Assembly: GCF_932274485.2 (NCBI RefSeq)
Contig: NC_065879.2
Coordinates: forward strand, 47,664,936 to 47,728,935
DNA length: 64,000 nucleotides
Direction: 5' to 3'
Source of the DNA: Patella vulgata
Taxonomy: Eukaryota; Mollusca; Gastropoda; Patellidae
Position 1 is the first letter of the stretch. Each line of letters starts with the position of its first letter. Below the pieces are notes generated by a model that was not told where the DNA came from, ran no database searches, and saw only the letters and a list, made by a program, of their open reading frames with translations. Both the position numbers and the translations under genes were made by a program. Shown here piece after piece: positions 12,349 to 25,000 of the stretch.

Positions 12349-12835
12349 GTAGATGTGCACAGGTTTACAGCATCAGTTATTCTCATTATCAAATAGTTGT
12401 AAGGCCATACAAAAAAAATATTCTGGTTCTCGGACAAACTTTCCTAAAAATAAGATGCAGGAGGGAGGTTTCTATCTTTGTGGGTTAAATTACTTCCGAT
12501 AAATATCGCGTTTCAAAACACGCATATATCTCATCACATTGTTGATCATTTATCCAGTATCATTTATGATTGTCAGTAACATTTATTAGGATTGTGCACT
12601 GTACAGAAAGCCTACTGTACATCTCCGTATTCATCAGAATTTTTGTTAGACTTCCTGTAACCCAGGGAACACATTTACTTGCGGTAATTAAATAACCACA
12701 GTTCATGCGCCTCTTTTCAAGTGACAAAGGAGTATCTGAAACCAGAATATTTTATCATATGGCCTAATATGCAAATCTATTCATTGTAGATGTGCACAGG
12801 TTTTACGGCATCAATTATTCTTATTATCAAATAAT
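12349..12835 (+). repeat. 50-bp direct repeat pair around unique sequence
   Basis: ATTGTAGATGTGCACAGGTT plus about 35 further similar bases occurs at about 12349-12405 and 12782-12837. The intervening 380 bp is not recognised. It lies just beyond the likely 3' end of ZNHIT1. Confidence 0.5.
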
Positions 12836-13049
12836 AGGAAAGTTTTTATTCTCAATAGATGCATATCTATACATGTAGCATCAATCCAGTTGAACAGTTA
12901 GCATGTCATACATGTAGAGTCAACAATTACACATTCTTTCACCAACATACACCATCAAATTGTCCAATGCCCATTTTTCAACTATTTTACAATCTTTAAC
13001 TGGTTAACAACAAACGGTTAGCATATCTATTCATTAACAAATCTCCATC
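12825..13049 (-). promoter_or_regulatory. Probable ZNHIT1 3' UTR with AATAAA signal
   Basis: Downstream of the stop on the minus strand the first AATAAA hexamer is at about 12845-12850, roughly 200 nt after the stop codon. The stretch is non-repetitive and AT-rich. Use of this signal is inferred; a second AATAAA occurs near 12592-12597. Confidence 0.4.
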
Positions 13050-13071
13050 TCAGGCAGTGTATTTCAAACAT
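13050..13071 (-). CDS. ZNHIT1: ZNHIT1 exon 6 (last Zn ligand and stop)
   Basis: 22 nt after a TTTATTTCAG acceptor: completes the arginine codon and encodes C150-LKYTA, then TGA (13050-13052). Family members end with a near-identical RCLKW/Y-T-x tail, so this tiny exon is secure despite its length. Confidence 0.92.
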
Positions 13072-16000
13072 CTGAAATAAAGAAAAATAGGTTGTCATTA
13101 ACAAGAGAGAGAGAGAGAGGGAAATGGGGTTTAAAATCCACTTGACACAAACTATGTCATTTTGGGACTAACACATGGTTCAGTTTTATTTCAATAATTC
13201 CCTTGCACGTATGGGTCTTTAACACTGAGAAGAAACCGGCGGACCTGGGGAAAACCCACGAGGTTGGACAAGCGACACTACTCCTTGTTACGTACAACCG
13301 GGGAATCGAAACCGCGCCAGACTCAATGACAGACTTTATGATACAACGCGCACATGCTAACCATTCGCCATCCAACCCCGCCACGTAATTAAAGGAAATT
13401 GCTGAAATTCAATAGGCTACTTCGTTTCAGTAATTCAAATGATGCATATAATTCCAAACAGATCGAATGATAACTTTGTGGTTCAACAAGAACCATAACT
13501 CTAGACATAATTAACGGAATATGCTCAAATTCAATAGACTTCTTCGTTTCACTAATTTAAATGAAGCATATAAATTCTATCAGATCGGATGATAACTTTT
13601 GTCGTTGAAAAAAGTGAAACAAGGGCCATAACTCCAGAAGAAATTAACGAAAATTATTGCAATTAAATAGGCTTCAGACTTCTTCATCTCATCAAACAAC
13701 ATAATGATAAATGTAGTCTGTAGAGGGTTCACAAGAAATTGTGGACGACGGACAGAGGTACGTATGGACGGGGGCGACAGCGATATACACGACCACATTT
13801 CCATGTGGGCGTATAAAAAGTTATAATATATAGTAATTTAGAACGAAAATATGAACTCACCTTGTATCTTGATGGGTTCCTAAACATCTAATACAACAAT
13901 ATCTAGCTCCACATTGTACACATGTAAAGTTAGATGGAAATGTGACGAAAGTTAAGGAAAGTAGATTTTATTATTTCATTAATAACAATATACATTATTG
14001 TTTTCTACACTTGGCTGGTGAGCTGAGAAAAGTTCTCCTTAATTTGAGAAAGCCAAAAATTGCAGTCCCAGTTGGTGATGGATGTGGTAAATACGGAGAG
14101 TGTACAGTGGGCAACAAAAAACTCTTGTTGATTGAGATGCTGTATAATCTTCTGTGTTAAATTGGTATTTTAATAAAGGATATCCACAAACAGCACAGAA
14201 ATGTCTGGGAGGAATAACAGATGGTGGAACAGCAGCACTGAAGTAATTAGGTGGTTCACTGTGTACTTGTTGCTGAAAGTAAAAAGTTGTTCTATGTAAA
14301 TAATCAAGAACAGAGAAGATTTCACTTCTTTAGATTTCAAACTCTTTATACATGTATGTCTGACTATATGCAGCAGTGAGTGTCATTGAGTCAAGTCTCC
14401 CATCACTGGCCCATCAAAATATTCTTTTTCAGGCATACCCAGTAACTGATATAATCAATTGAAATAAGGTTGTTTTGGGGGTATTCAACTCATTTGCGAG
14501 GTCTTTTGAGAACCCCACACATCCATTTGGGAATTGGCATGCAAGTTATCACTAACCTAGCATTAGTGCCCAAATTTACCAATTACAGTGCTTTGCTTTG
14601 ATTTTCAATAATTAAGTGAGCCAAAGGTTATTGTTCAAAATCTTCTCTTGGCTAAATATATGCAAGTTGAAAGTTTTATCCCTACAACTGTTGCCAAATT
14701 ATACAATTTTCATTGGTGATAAACACTAATCTGAATCATATTCATTTTTCTTAAATACAAATAGTAAATAAATTTGCTACGTGATTTTGATAATCCAGCA
14801 GGCAACTGGGGTCTTGGGATTTGGGAATTCTTGCTATTTATAAAGAATGTTTTGTATAGCACAGATACATTTGAATTTATTTCTTCCATCTTGTGACGTC
14901 ATCCTTTGATGTTGGCGTGCCATTATTTGAACTTGCCAACTGTGTATTATTTTATACTACTACTAGATGAAATATTGGACTCGTGTGATGATTTCATTGA
15001 AATGCATGTGTCTATATTTTACGCTGTTTAATGGCCTTGAATCTCGAGCAAGACATTTCATAATATATTGAAACAGATCAGATACAACACTGGCAGTTAA
15101 TATGTTAATAAATAATTTTGGTGTTAGAAATTGATAGTTTGAATATATTATAAGAATTGTAAAATTCTATTAATAAATCTATTTTCTTTATTTTTTAAAT
15201 TATCCTGTATTTTAATTCTTTGATGAAGATTTTGAAGAAGACATCAATGTTTTTAGTTTGGTCATATCTGTGATATTGTACAAGTGCACTTTTTGTGTAT
15301 TTTCTGGAATCTTCGTTGTTGATTAAAAGAAGACAAGACTGTTGATGGCTGTTAATATTTCTCTATATTCTTTTGGTAAACAGTAATCAACAAATATCAC
15401 AGCAGAAAATTAATATAACAATTATTGGTTCAATGCTTAATAGTAAATAAGCTCCAATGTGGATATGGGAATTGACATAAACATATGTCTCCAAATATCC
15501 AAATACAGGTAAATAAGGTCTGTTCTTAGGTATGTGATCTAAGTTGATCTCCCAAGACACGTGTGTAGCAAGCTCCCCCCCCCCCCCCCCGAAATCCGGC
15601 ATTTGGGTCTATATATCCCCATGCATCGCCCAGGGCATTAATCCTATAAATCTACAAACAATATACCCTGGTAACTAAACGCTATAGCCTGTAGACATTT
15701 ATTATAATTTATAAGCTCAATTTAAAGTTTAAAACAAAGAATACTGGAGACAGGTGATTAATGAAATATATAAGACAATATGAAGTAGATATAAATGGTG
15801 GGTAATTAAGGTGGTAAGATCCATTAAAATATAATTTACTGAATTAAGTAATACTGTGCGGATTAGCACGACGTATTAAACATTTACTATTGAGTCCAAA
15901 TTCACCCTACTATAATATATTTTGTTTATTGTAAATGAAACGATAGTTAGCAAATAATTTAGTTCATAGTAACTTGCATCATAGTATACTATTCAAAAAA

Positions 16001-19000
16001 AGTAGGGGATATTTGATTTTGGGGGCATAATACTAAAATATGGAAATGACTACGAAAAAAGTCACTATAGAACCTAACAGAAGAAACATTTCCAGTTACA
16101 TGTGACGCCCAAATGCACCAATAGCTACCGCATGGAATGCAGGTGATGCTTGGGATCATCATGGGGGTCCAACCCAAGATTTGCACGACTCTGACTTTGA
16201 ATGTTACAGTCATTGTGGCATTGAATTCAAGGGTGGAAACATCAGTTTAATTGTTTTAGTGACCAGAAAACAAATTTTGATATGCGTCGGCTTACCCAAA
16301 ATGAAAGGTTACGTGCCCTTGGCATGCTACAGATCGGCACAACACAGGCGGTTGTGGCGCGGACGATGAATGTTTCTCAGTCTGTCATAAGCAGGCTATG
16401 GTCCAGATACCGTGATACACAATCTGTACAGGACAGACCACGCTCAGGTCGACCAAGGGCGACAACTCAAGCCCAGGATCGATTTATCCGTACCTTGGCC
16501 TTGACAAATCGTGTCATCACAGCAAATCAGATCAGCGCTCGTCTTCAAACAGACACTGGTGTGAGAGTGAGTGGCCAGACGATTCGGAATCGACTGCATA
16601 GGGGTCACCTTCGCGCCCGACGTCCTCGCGTGATCCCTTGTTTGAGAGATCATCACATTCAGGCAAGACGTCGTTGGTGTAGGGATCGTCAACACTGGGA
16701 TAATCGACGCTGGAGCAATGTGATGTTTTCAGATGAGTCAAGGTTCACTGTTGATTTTTTGGACAGGCGTAGGAGGGTGTGGCGTCGTCGAAACGAGCGC
16801 TTCCAAGACGTTAACGTCATCAGACATGATCGATTTGGGGGTGGTTCTGCTATGGTGTGGGGAGGCATCACTGTTGCTGGAAGAACGGCTTTACATGTTG
16901 TTGCAGGGCGTGTTACAGGCCAGTACTACCGGGACAACATCTTGGCAGTCCATGTTGTGCCGTTCGCACGACGTCATGGCCGCCGTTTCATCTTCCAGGA
17001 TGACAACGCAAGATGTCACAGGGCCAGGATCGTTACAGGTTACCTCCAACAACAGAACATCACTACATTACCATGGCCAGCACTGAGTCCCGACCTCTCC
17101 CCCATCGAGCATGTCTGGGACATGCTTGGACAGAGGTTACGTCAACGTCAACAACGTCCTGCCAATGTCCAAGAACTTGCTGCTGCGTTGCAACAGGAAT
17201 GGGACAATCTGGACCAAAATGACCTTAGACGTCTCATTAGGAGTATGCCACGTCGGATCAATGCTTGTTTGGCAAACAGAGGAGGATTTACCCGTTACTG
17301 ACTTGGTTGTGATGCTGTGGTAACTTTGCTGTTTGACCCCGGGTATCATTTTACCATTATAATGGTCAGTCTGTGCCTTACTTAGTCTAACGATCATTTG
17401 GAATAAATCGATGAATGTGAACTTCATTTCATTTTGTCATTTGTTTCTTCGTCAGTTTCATTAGGTGACTTTAATAACACTTAAAAATCAAATATCCCCT
17501 ACTTTTTTTGAATAGTATATTTATAACCTAACACAAGTAAGATCTTTTAATGTTATTGGTTTATCTATGTGTAACTTTGATAGTAAATAACACAATTTAT
17601 CCCAGAATAGTTTTAAATATTTACAATTTATAAAATAATGGTCATAGTTTTCCTCTACTGAAGAGAATTTGCAAAAGTTACTGTCGCTAATAGTCAATTT
17701 GCATAAAAAAATTTGAATCGGAATAATACATTGAAGAAGTCTATACGGTAAATATTTTCAGGTCATTGTCTATTAAAAACTTGAATATGAAAGTATATAT
17801 TTCCTTTTTCAAGTATTGTAACCAATAATTCATTCCAATTGGTTTGATACTAATTAGTTAATTCAGAATAATCTACTTCCTTTCCTTTCCAAGTTAGACA
17901 AGTTTTATGTAGCCGGTATTATATATAATTTACTTTTATAAGAGTGGAAATAATTTTGAACTATTTTTGGGGTACACATGCTGTGATTGTTTTAAATTTG
18001 CATATCCAGTTGGATTTGTTTTGTAGTTTGTTCATAATAATTTTTAGTGAAATTGGTTTTTTATCATTTTATCATCAAGAATATCATTTAGATGAATTAT
18101 ATTACTATTAATCCAATTTTCATAAATTGGACTTTTATTATGTAATATGTTTATTACCCCATAATACTTGTTTCTAATCTGAATATGAGTTTTGGGATTT
18201 TGAATTTGTCCAGTGTTCACCCAGTATCTTATTATATCTTGATAGAATTCAGGTGCAGACTTAATATTTGGGATAGATTTTATTTATACTGTCTATATTT
18301 GATCCATACTGCTTTTAATGAATTAAAGTAACTTTCAATGTCAAGCATATCTATTCCACCATTTTCATATTTACCTATTAAAATAGCTCTCTTAATTTTC
18401 TCATTTTTAATATTCCACAGAAACTTAAGCAAGATATTTCTATTTTCATTCAGGAAATTTTTGGGTACAACATAAGTGCTTGCTAAAAACATGAATATTG
18501 GTAATAGCTTTGATAATTACAATTCTCCCAATTTAGTATCTGACATTTAAGTTTGTCATGTACAAAATATAAACCCAGTTAGTACCATGATTGGTTTATC
18601 AGCCAAGTTTATTCCATTAATTTTTTCTCTACAATTTTTAAGTTTACCTATCCATTTACCTAACTGTTTTATTTCGATTTAGTTTTAATCCTGAATGATC
18701 CAAATATTTCTATTTCGTTCATTGCTAAGGATATCTCATCCTTAGATCCTAAAAAAAAGAGTTGTGTCATCAGCCATTTGTGTAATTTTAATACTCTGTG
18801 TTTGGTTGTTAAGTTTTATACCTGTATCCCTTTAATATTTTTATTTTCCCTAAATTTTATTGCCATTATTTCAGCTGAGATGACAAGGGACACCCTTGCC
18901 TGATAATAGAAATTACATATGATAAGTCCATGTGCAGTTGCACTTAAATTTGTCACAAATAACAAGATAAATAATTAGCTCCATAATCATTCGAAAATCA

Positions 19001-22000
19001 ATTTTATGTTCTGCTCAGTCACAGAAAAATAATTTGGGTTTATGATTATTGTAATATTTAAGTGAAATAATTAATTATTAGACTTTGTGTGAAACAGTTC
19101 AAGCTTACCACACTTACTTCTTCTTCCAATAATGCAGCAAAATTCTTTCTATATCTCTGTTTAAATTCTCCTTTTGATTTTCGCTTTTTCTTCATATTTG
19201 CTGAAATCAAACAACATTGCTAGAAACGAAAATATACCCACCAGTAGTAATTTGAAGCATAGATTTTTTTAAAAGTTTCTGGGTCAAGGGGAATACTGTA
19301 CATGTAACTTAGCATGAAATTTTATGCACGATTAGCCAAACAATCCTGACAACACAGAAAATTTGCAAATTAAATTAATATTTCATGTCTTTTATTTATG
19401 GTACGTGAATTCATGTATCTATACCACCTTACACAAAAAATATATATATTGAACTACGAAATAAAAAGTTAGTAGGGCCTATAATAATTATATATTTAAA
19501 ATGCAATATTCCCTTTTGGCTATTTAAATAGGTTTTATTATCGAAATTTCTTCTTTGGTTAAAAAGACAAATAAAGAGCCAAATTGGCTGTAGGAAAATC
19601 ATTCCAACATAGCCTACATGTGTTACCACGTGCTCTATAGAAAACACACTGACTTTCATAATTTTGAAATGTATTACAATAACTTCCGAAATGAATCATT
19701 AATCACCAACACAACACTCAGCATAATCCTCTGTTGACAACTATGTATACAACTCTATAACACAGTGATGGGATTTTGCCTGTATATTCCAGACATGTCC
19801 GACTCTATTTTCCAAACGTCCTAAATTGTCCGACCAGGAATATGCCGAATCGGACATCAAGACATGGTAAATAATATTCAAAATTCCATAATTAATATAG
19901 TGTACTGAGTGTATAACTACCACTCAACCCGATTAGGCTGGATTGATTAGGTAATTAAGTGATCAACGTATTTATCTTTATATACCGCCCATTCACCTGC
20001 CTTGATTAACTACTTAATCTGTCTTGATTGGCCGACTTAATTCTTTGTCGGACAATTCATCAATTCAATCCTGAACAGAAGTCATTGCTTCTCCTTTGTC
20101 GGACTATATACCAATCCAATAAACTTAATCTACGTGATTAACCCGTGATTTCTCCATTGTCTCACGTTTTAATCGCCTTGATGTCGGCCGTAGACATTAG
20201 TCATATATGTCACATATCCTAATAGTATATAACACCCCAAATCAATATGCATTGTGTCTTGTCTGCGATATCACCTCGGTGGAAGCAGACGTAAAATACA
20301 ACTAACACACACACATATACATTGTGTCCAATAACTTGTCTGTGATATCTCTTCAGTGGAAGCCGAAGTTCAATAAAGCTATTTCACACACACGCAAAAT
20401 CAAAGTAGAAATCTCGCGAGACAAGTGGAATTAAGAGTTGTAAACGTGCCGAATCTAATATGTCTGATGTCGGGAGAAATGATTCTTTTTTGATGGCATA
20501 TTGTCGGATTTATGATCACATTTTGAATGGGGTTTATGTTTTTAAATAAATAAATAAACACGCTAAGAAATGTTGACGAATATTTCGATTGGAATAACGT
20601 AAGTAGTTACGGTAATTGTTTTAGACGATAGCGCATGCTTAGAGTCGAATGGGATTTTTTAGCAGTTGGTGTCACTCGCTCGTTGTATTAGAGCGACGTT
20701 TATTACGGTTTACGGTCAAATAAATTTCGGGATGTCATTTTTTTACCTTCCGTATATAAATCGAAACGGAGTATAAGACAAATGCCGGACTTTGCTGAAA
20801 AATGTATCGACTTATGACCCGAAAAATACGGTAATTTTAAGGGAATTTGAAACCGGTACGGATGGGCAGTAGTCGGCAGGCTTTCATTCTATGGAATACG
20901 ATGTCATGTAATTTTGTAGGAATATTATTGACATAATTTTGAATACCGTACGGGAATTAAATATGAAAAATAACGAGGTACACCTATTTTTTTTATTAAG
21001 TATGAATTTGAATATTTTGTTGACACGTGATTCTTAATTATGGTTTGAAAACGCCTGCTTAAATAACGATAAGAGTTATGTCCCCTTATTTTCGGGAAGA
21101 AAATGTCCGACAACTAAAATTTTGAAATCCCATCACTGCTATAACACCAATATTTTGTAAAGGCTGTAGAATTTTATAGCTACATGACGGAGGTCGATCG
21201 TAGCCATGTTTGATGATAATTGAGTTTTAAAAAATATGCTATTTTTCAGGTGTGCAAAATGACCAAATGTTCAGATCTAATTTCAGTCATTTTCCATAGC
21301 CCTCAGTCTTCACCGGCATATACAGCCAACATGGAATCATGGTCAATAGTCAATCGATAGAAGATTAGAATTTGATGTCTTGATATGAGTTTGGCAAAGA
21401 TATTAATAAAGTGATGTGCATCTATGACAGAAACACTATGTCTGTCAATGTTTGATATTTGTTTTTGTGAAAAAAAGTCTGAAAAGTATCACTATCAGAT
21501 GGGTCATTCCATGAAGTTGACACCTAGTGTGACATGGGCATTAAAATTTCAAAATGTATTTGGAGAGTAAATAACACATTGTTAAAAATATAAAAACTTT
21601 ACAATTTTCTGTAAAAACGCCGACATACTAAAATGAATGTGTGTAACATTGACAAAATATTGTCCTCTTTTTCTTCTGGTTAAGATAAATAAATCATAGT
21701 TAAAGGCAACTGAGTACTCAAGACTAAAGTATCTATCATTTGGTGGTATCAAAATGTAAGAAGAGGTAATTTATTTTACAACATCTCTCAAAATGAGTCT
21801 GCGGGTAACAATGACCAAAAACACAAGTTAATGTTCTATAAAACAATACTCATAAAAAAAATGCGAAATCAATTCCTAATATTGTACATCTATTTGCCTT
21901 GTACAGTTTTTGACCTGTTGATTGTACCATCTAATAAAACAAAAAAATTAGATATCCTGTTTAAAAAGAGTTGGTAACATTGACCACATCAAATTCCTTT

Positions 22001-25000
22001 GGAAATTAATTCCTAATATTGTACATCTATTTGCAATGTACAGTTTTTGACCTGTTGATTGTACCGTCTAATAAAAAAAAATATATTACATATCCTGGAT
22101 AAAAAGAGTTGGTAACATTGATCACATCAAATTCACTTGGAATCGTGATATATATTGTTAAGTAATCATTGATAAAAAATTGCTTTAACCATCCCAAGGA
22201 GCTATCACCTTCAAATACAAATGATAATGTGGATGTTAGTCATGTATGTGACAAGCACAAGGGTCACCTGTCTAACCTTGTGGGTTTTGCCAAGGACTAT
22301 CATTTACCCCAACTGCTAAAGCCCTATGCACAAGCCAATTATTGAAATAACCTAGAGTTGAGTGACCGCTAAAGTCCACCTCTTTCGAACAACCATCATT
22401 AAATAAGTTACGACTTTGGAAATATGATTTAATATTTCATTTATTATTCAACATGTAACACAGTGATCAGTTTAAAAACAAAGACAAAATAAAAATGACA
22501 TAAGAAATAAAATGGGGTTTAATGTAAATGACATAACAATAATGGTAAAATAATTAGACGGATAAAGCATCAATACTGATTTAATTCAATTAGACGGATA
22601 AAGAATCTATACTGATTTAATTAAATTGAACGGATAAAGCATCAATACTGATTTAATTAAATACCAGCGGCTGCCAGGCAGGATATGCCCACATTTTCGA
22701 GAGATGGATAGAGAACAAGCTAAAAAGAAAGGGATTTTTCCTACAATCAAGGGCCATAATTCAGGAAATTACAATTCGATATGCGCAAATATCGACAGGA
22801 ACCGAGATCTTTGGGTTATAAACTTACATTTCAAGTTTCAACAAAATCAGATAAAAATTGTGACCTCTATAGGGTTCACAACCTTGATATACCATATTTT
22901 TACGCTATTTGAGAACGAGGGGAGGCCATTTTGTCTGTCAGTTTTGGGCCGATTTTCACGAAATTCAAACTCAGCCGTCCTTATGGTGTAACGGTGTTAT
23001 GATAATACGTTTTTTTAAATCAGATAAAAATTATTACCTCTATAGGGTCCACAAGCTAAAAATGCAATTTTTCGTACAATCAGGCGCAATAATTCAGGAA
23101 GTTACATTCCGATATGCGCAAATATAGAAAGGAACCGAGATCTTTGGGTTATAAACTTACAATTCAAGTTTCAACACAAACAGATAAAAATTGTGACCTT
23201 TATAGGGTTCACAACCTTGGTATACCATATTTTTACGCTATTTGAGAACGAACGGCGGCCATTTTGACTGTCAGTTTTGGGCCGATTTTCACGAAATTCA
23301 AACTAAGCCTTCCTTAGGGTTTAACAGTGATATAATAATATGTTTTTTTAAATCAGATAAAAATTATAACCTCTATTGGGTCCACAAGCTAAAACGTGAT
23401 TTTTCGTACAATCAGGGGCCATAATTCAGAAAGTTACGTTCCGAAATGCGCGAATATCGAAAGGAACCGAGATCTTTGGGTTATAAGCATACATTTCAAG
23501 TTTAAACCAAATCGGATAGAAATTGTGACCTCTACAGTGTTCACAAGCTAAAAACGTGATTTTTCGTACAATCAGAGGCCATAATCCATGAAGTTACAGT
23601 TCGATACATGCCAATATCGAAAGGAAAAGAGATCTTAGGGTGATAAACCTATATTTCAAATTTCATTGAAATCAGATAAAATTGTGACCTGTAGACTGTT
23701 CACAAACAATTGTGGACGGGTGGACGGACGGACGGACAGGGGCGACGACAATATACGTCCACATGAAAATGTGGGCGTATAAAAATTGGACGGATAAAGC
23801 ATCAATATTGATTTAATTAAATTGGACGGATAAAGCATCAATACTGATTTAATTCAAGTAACGACATGGGATTTGCATTACTCAACATTGACTGACTTAA
23901 TACTTAACTAAGAAATCAAAACATCAGCACTAGATAATTTCCCTGCATAGATTCAGTCAGATTAAAATCAGACCAAGTCATCAGATGTTGCGAAACAAAG
24001 ATGACGAAAGGCTCTTTTGGTCATCAGATTTTGCGAAACAAAGATGACAGAAGGCTTGTTTACATAGGGAGCAGCATTTTCATGTTGTGAACAGAATCAA
24101 ACCAATTTTTGACTGCTATTCCTATTACAGATTCAAATAACAGTTCATTTTCCAACCCAAAATTCCCTGCTGGTTTGAAGTACTTGACATACATATATGG
24201 CCAATCAACAACCTAGAAAGAAATTTAAACACAAGGTTAATTCTACAGTCTACACTATTTTGGAATTCAACATACATGTTCAGTACATGCAGATTAAATA
24301 AGTACATCCATTATTGCATAAAATCTAAACAACAAGAAACATAACTGTGTTGCTAACAAAAATTTCTTAAGAGCAGTTGTTTGGTCATTGTTACCAACAC
24401 TTATTTTCATCAACAGCCTTGAACAGGTATACGGTATAGGTACATAAGGATGACAGCATGCATAGAACCATGAACTATTTAGAAAGATAAGTTTTTTTGT
24501 AAAGATCTAACAAATAATTAAATAAGTGTGACAGACAGGGGTAGTTAGTAATTTTGACATTCAACTGAAAGCTTGATCGTGTCAAGTTACCAACCAATCC
24601 AATCCTGGTTTGTTCCCGAGATAGGCGAGGGCAATCATTTGTTTTGCGAACCAAAAGTTTGAATAAAAGTATTCCATAATTATGTAAATAAAGAAAAGGC
24701 ACATTCATATTGATTTAAGTATTCATATGTTCTTCGTAACTTGACACATGCGATTCAAATGTACGTAACTAATTGACAAATTCCATTTTCCTTACCGAAT
24801 TCCATATTTTCCACTTCTTTTCCCGCCATGATGCCATTAACAAGTTGTCTATGCTGTAAATGAGTTGTATGATGTTGTTAAATTCTCGATCGCTCTCGAC
24901 GGCGTAAAAAGAGAAGGAAATCGTGCGAACATAATATTGACCGACAAGCAACACTTTTCGTAATGACTACAGTTTAAAACATTTCAAAAGTAAAGCCGAT

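Noticed and set aside
13942-14160. 72-codon plus-strand frame
   Set aside because: It lies antisense within the U12-type intron of ZNHIT1 and has no features.
13942-14183. GT-AG splicing for intron 4
   Set aside because: No GT-AG pair keeps the zinc-finger frame; AT-AC with a U12 branch site fits exactly.
16733-17086. Additional frames within the intact Tc1 element
   Set aside because: Out-of-frame shadows of the transposase.
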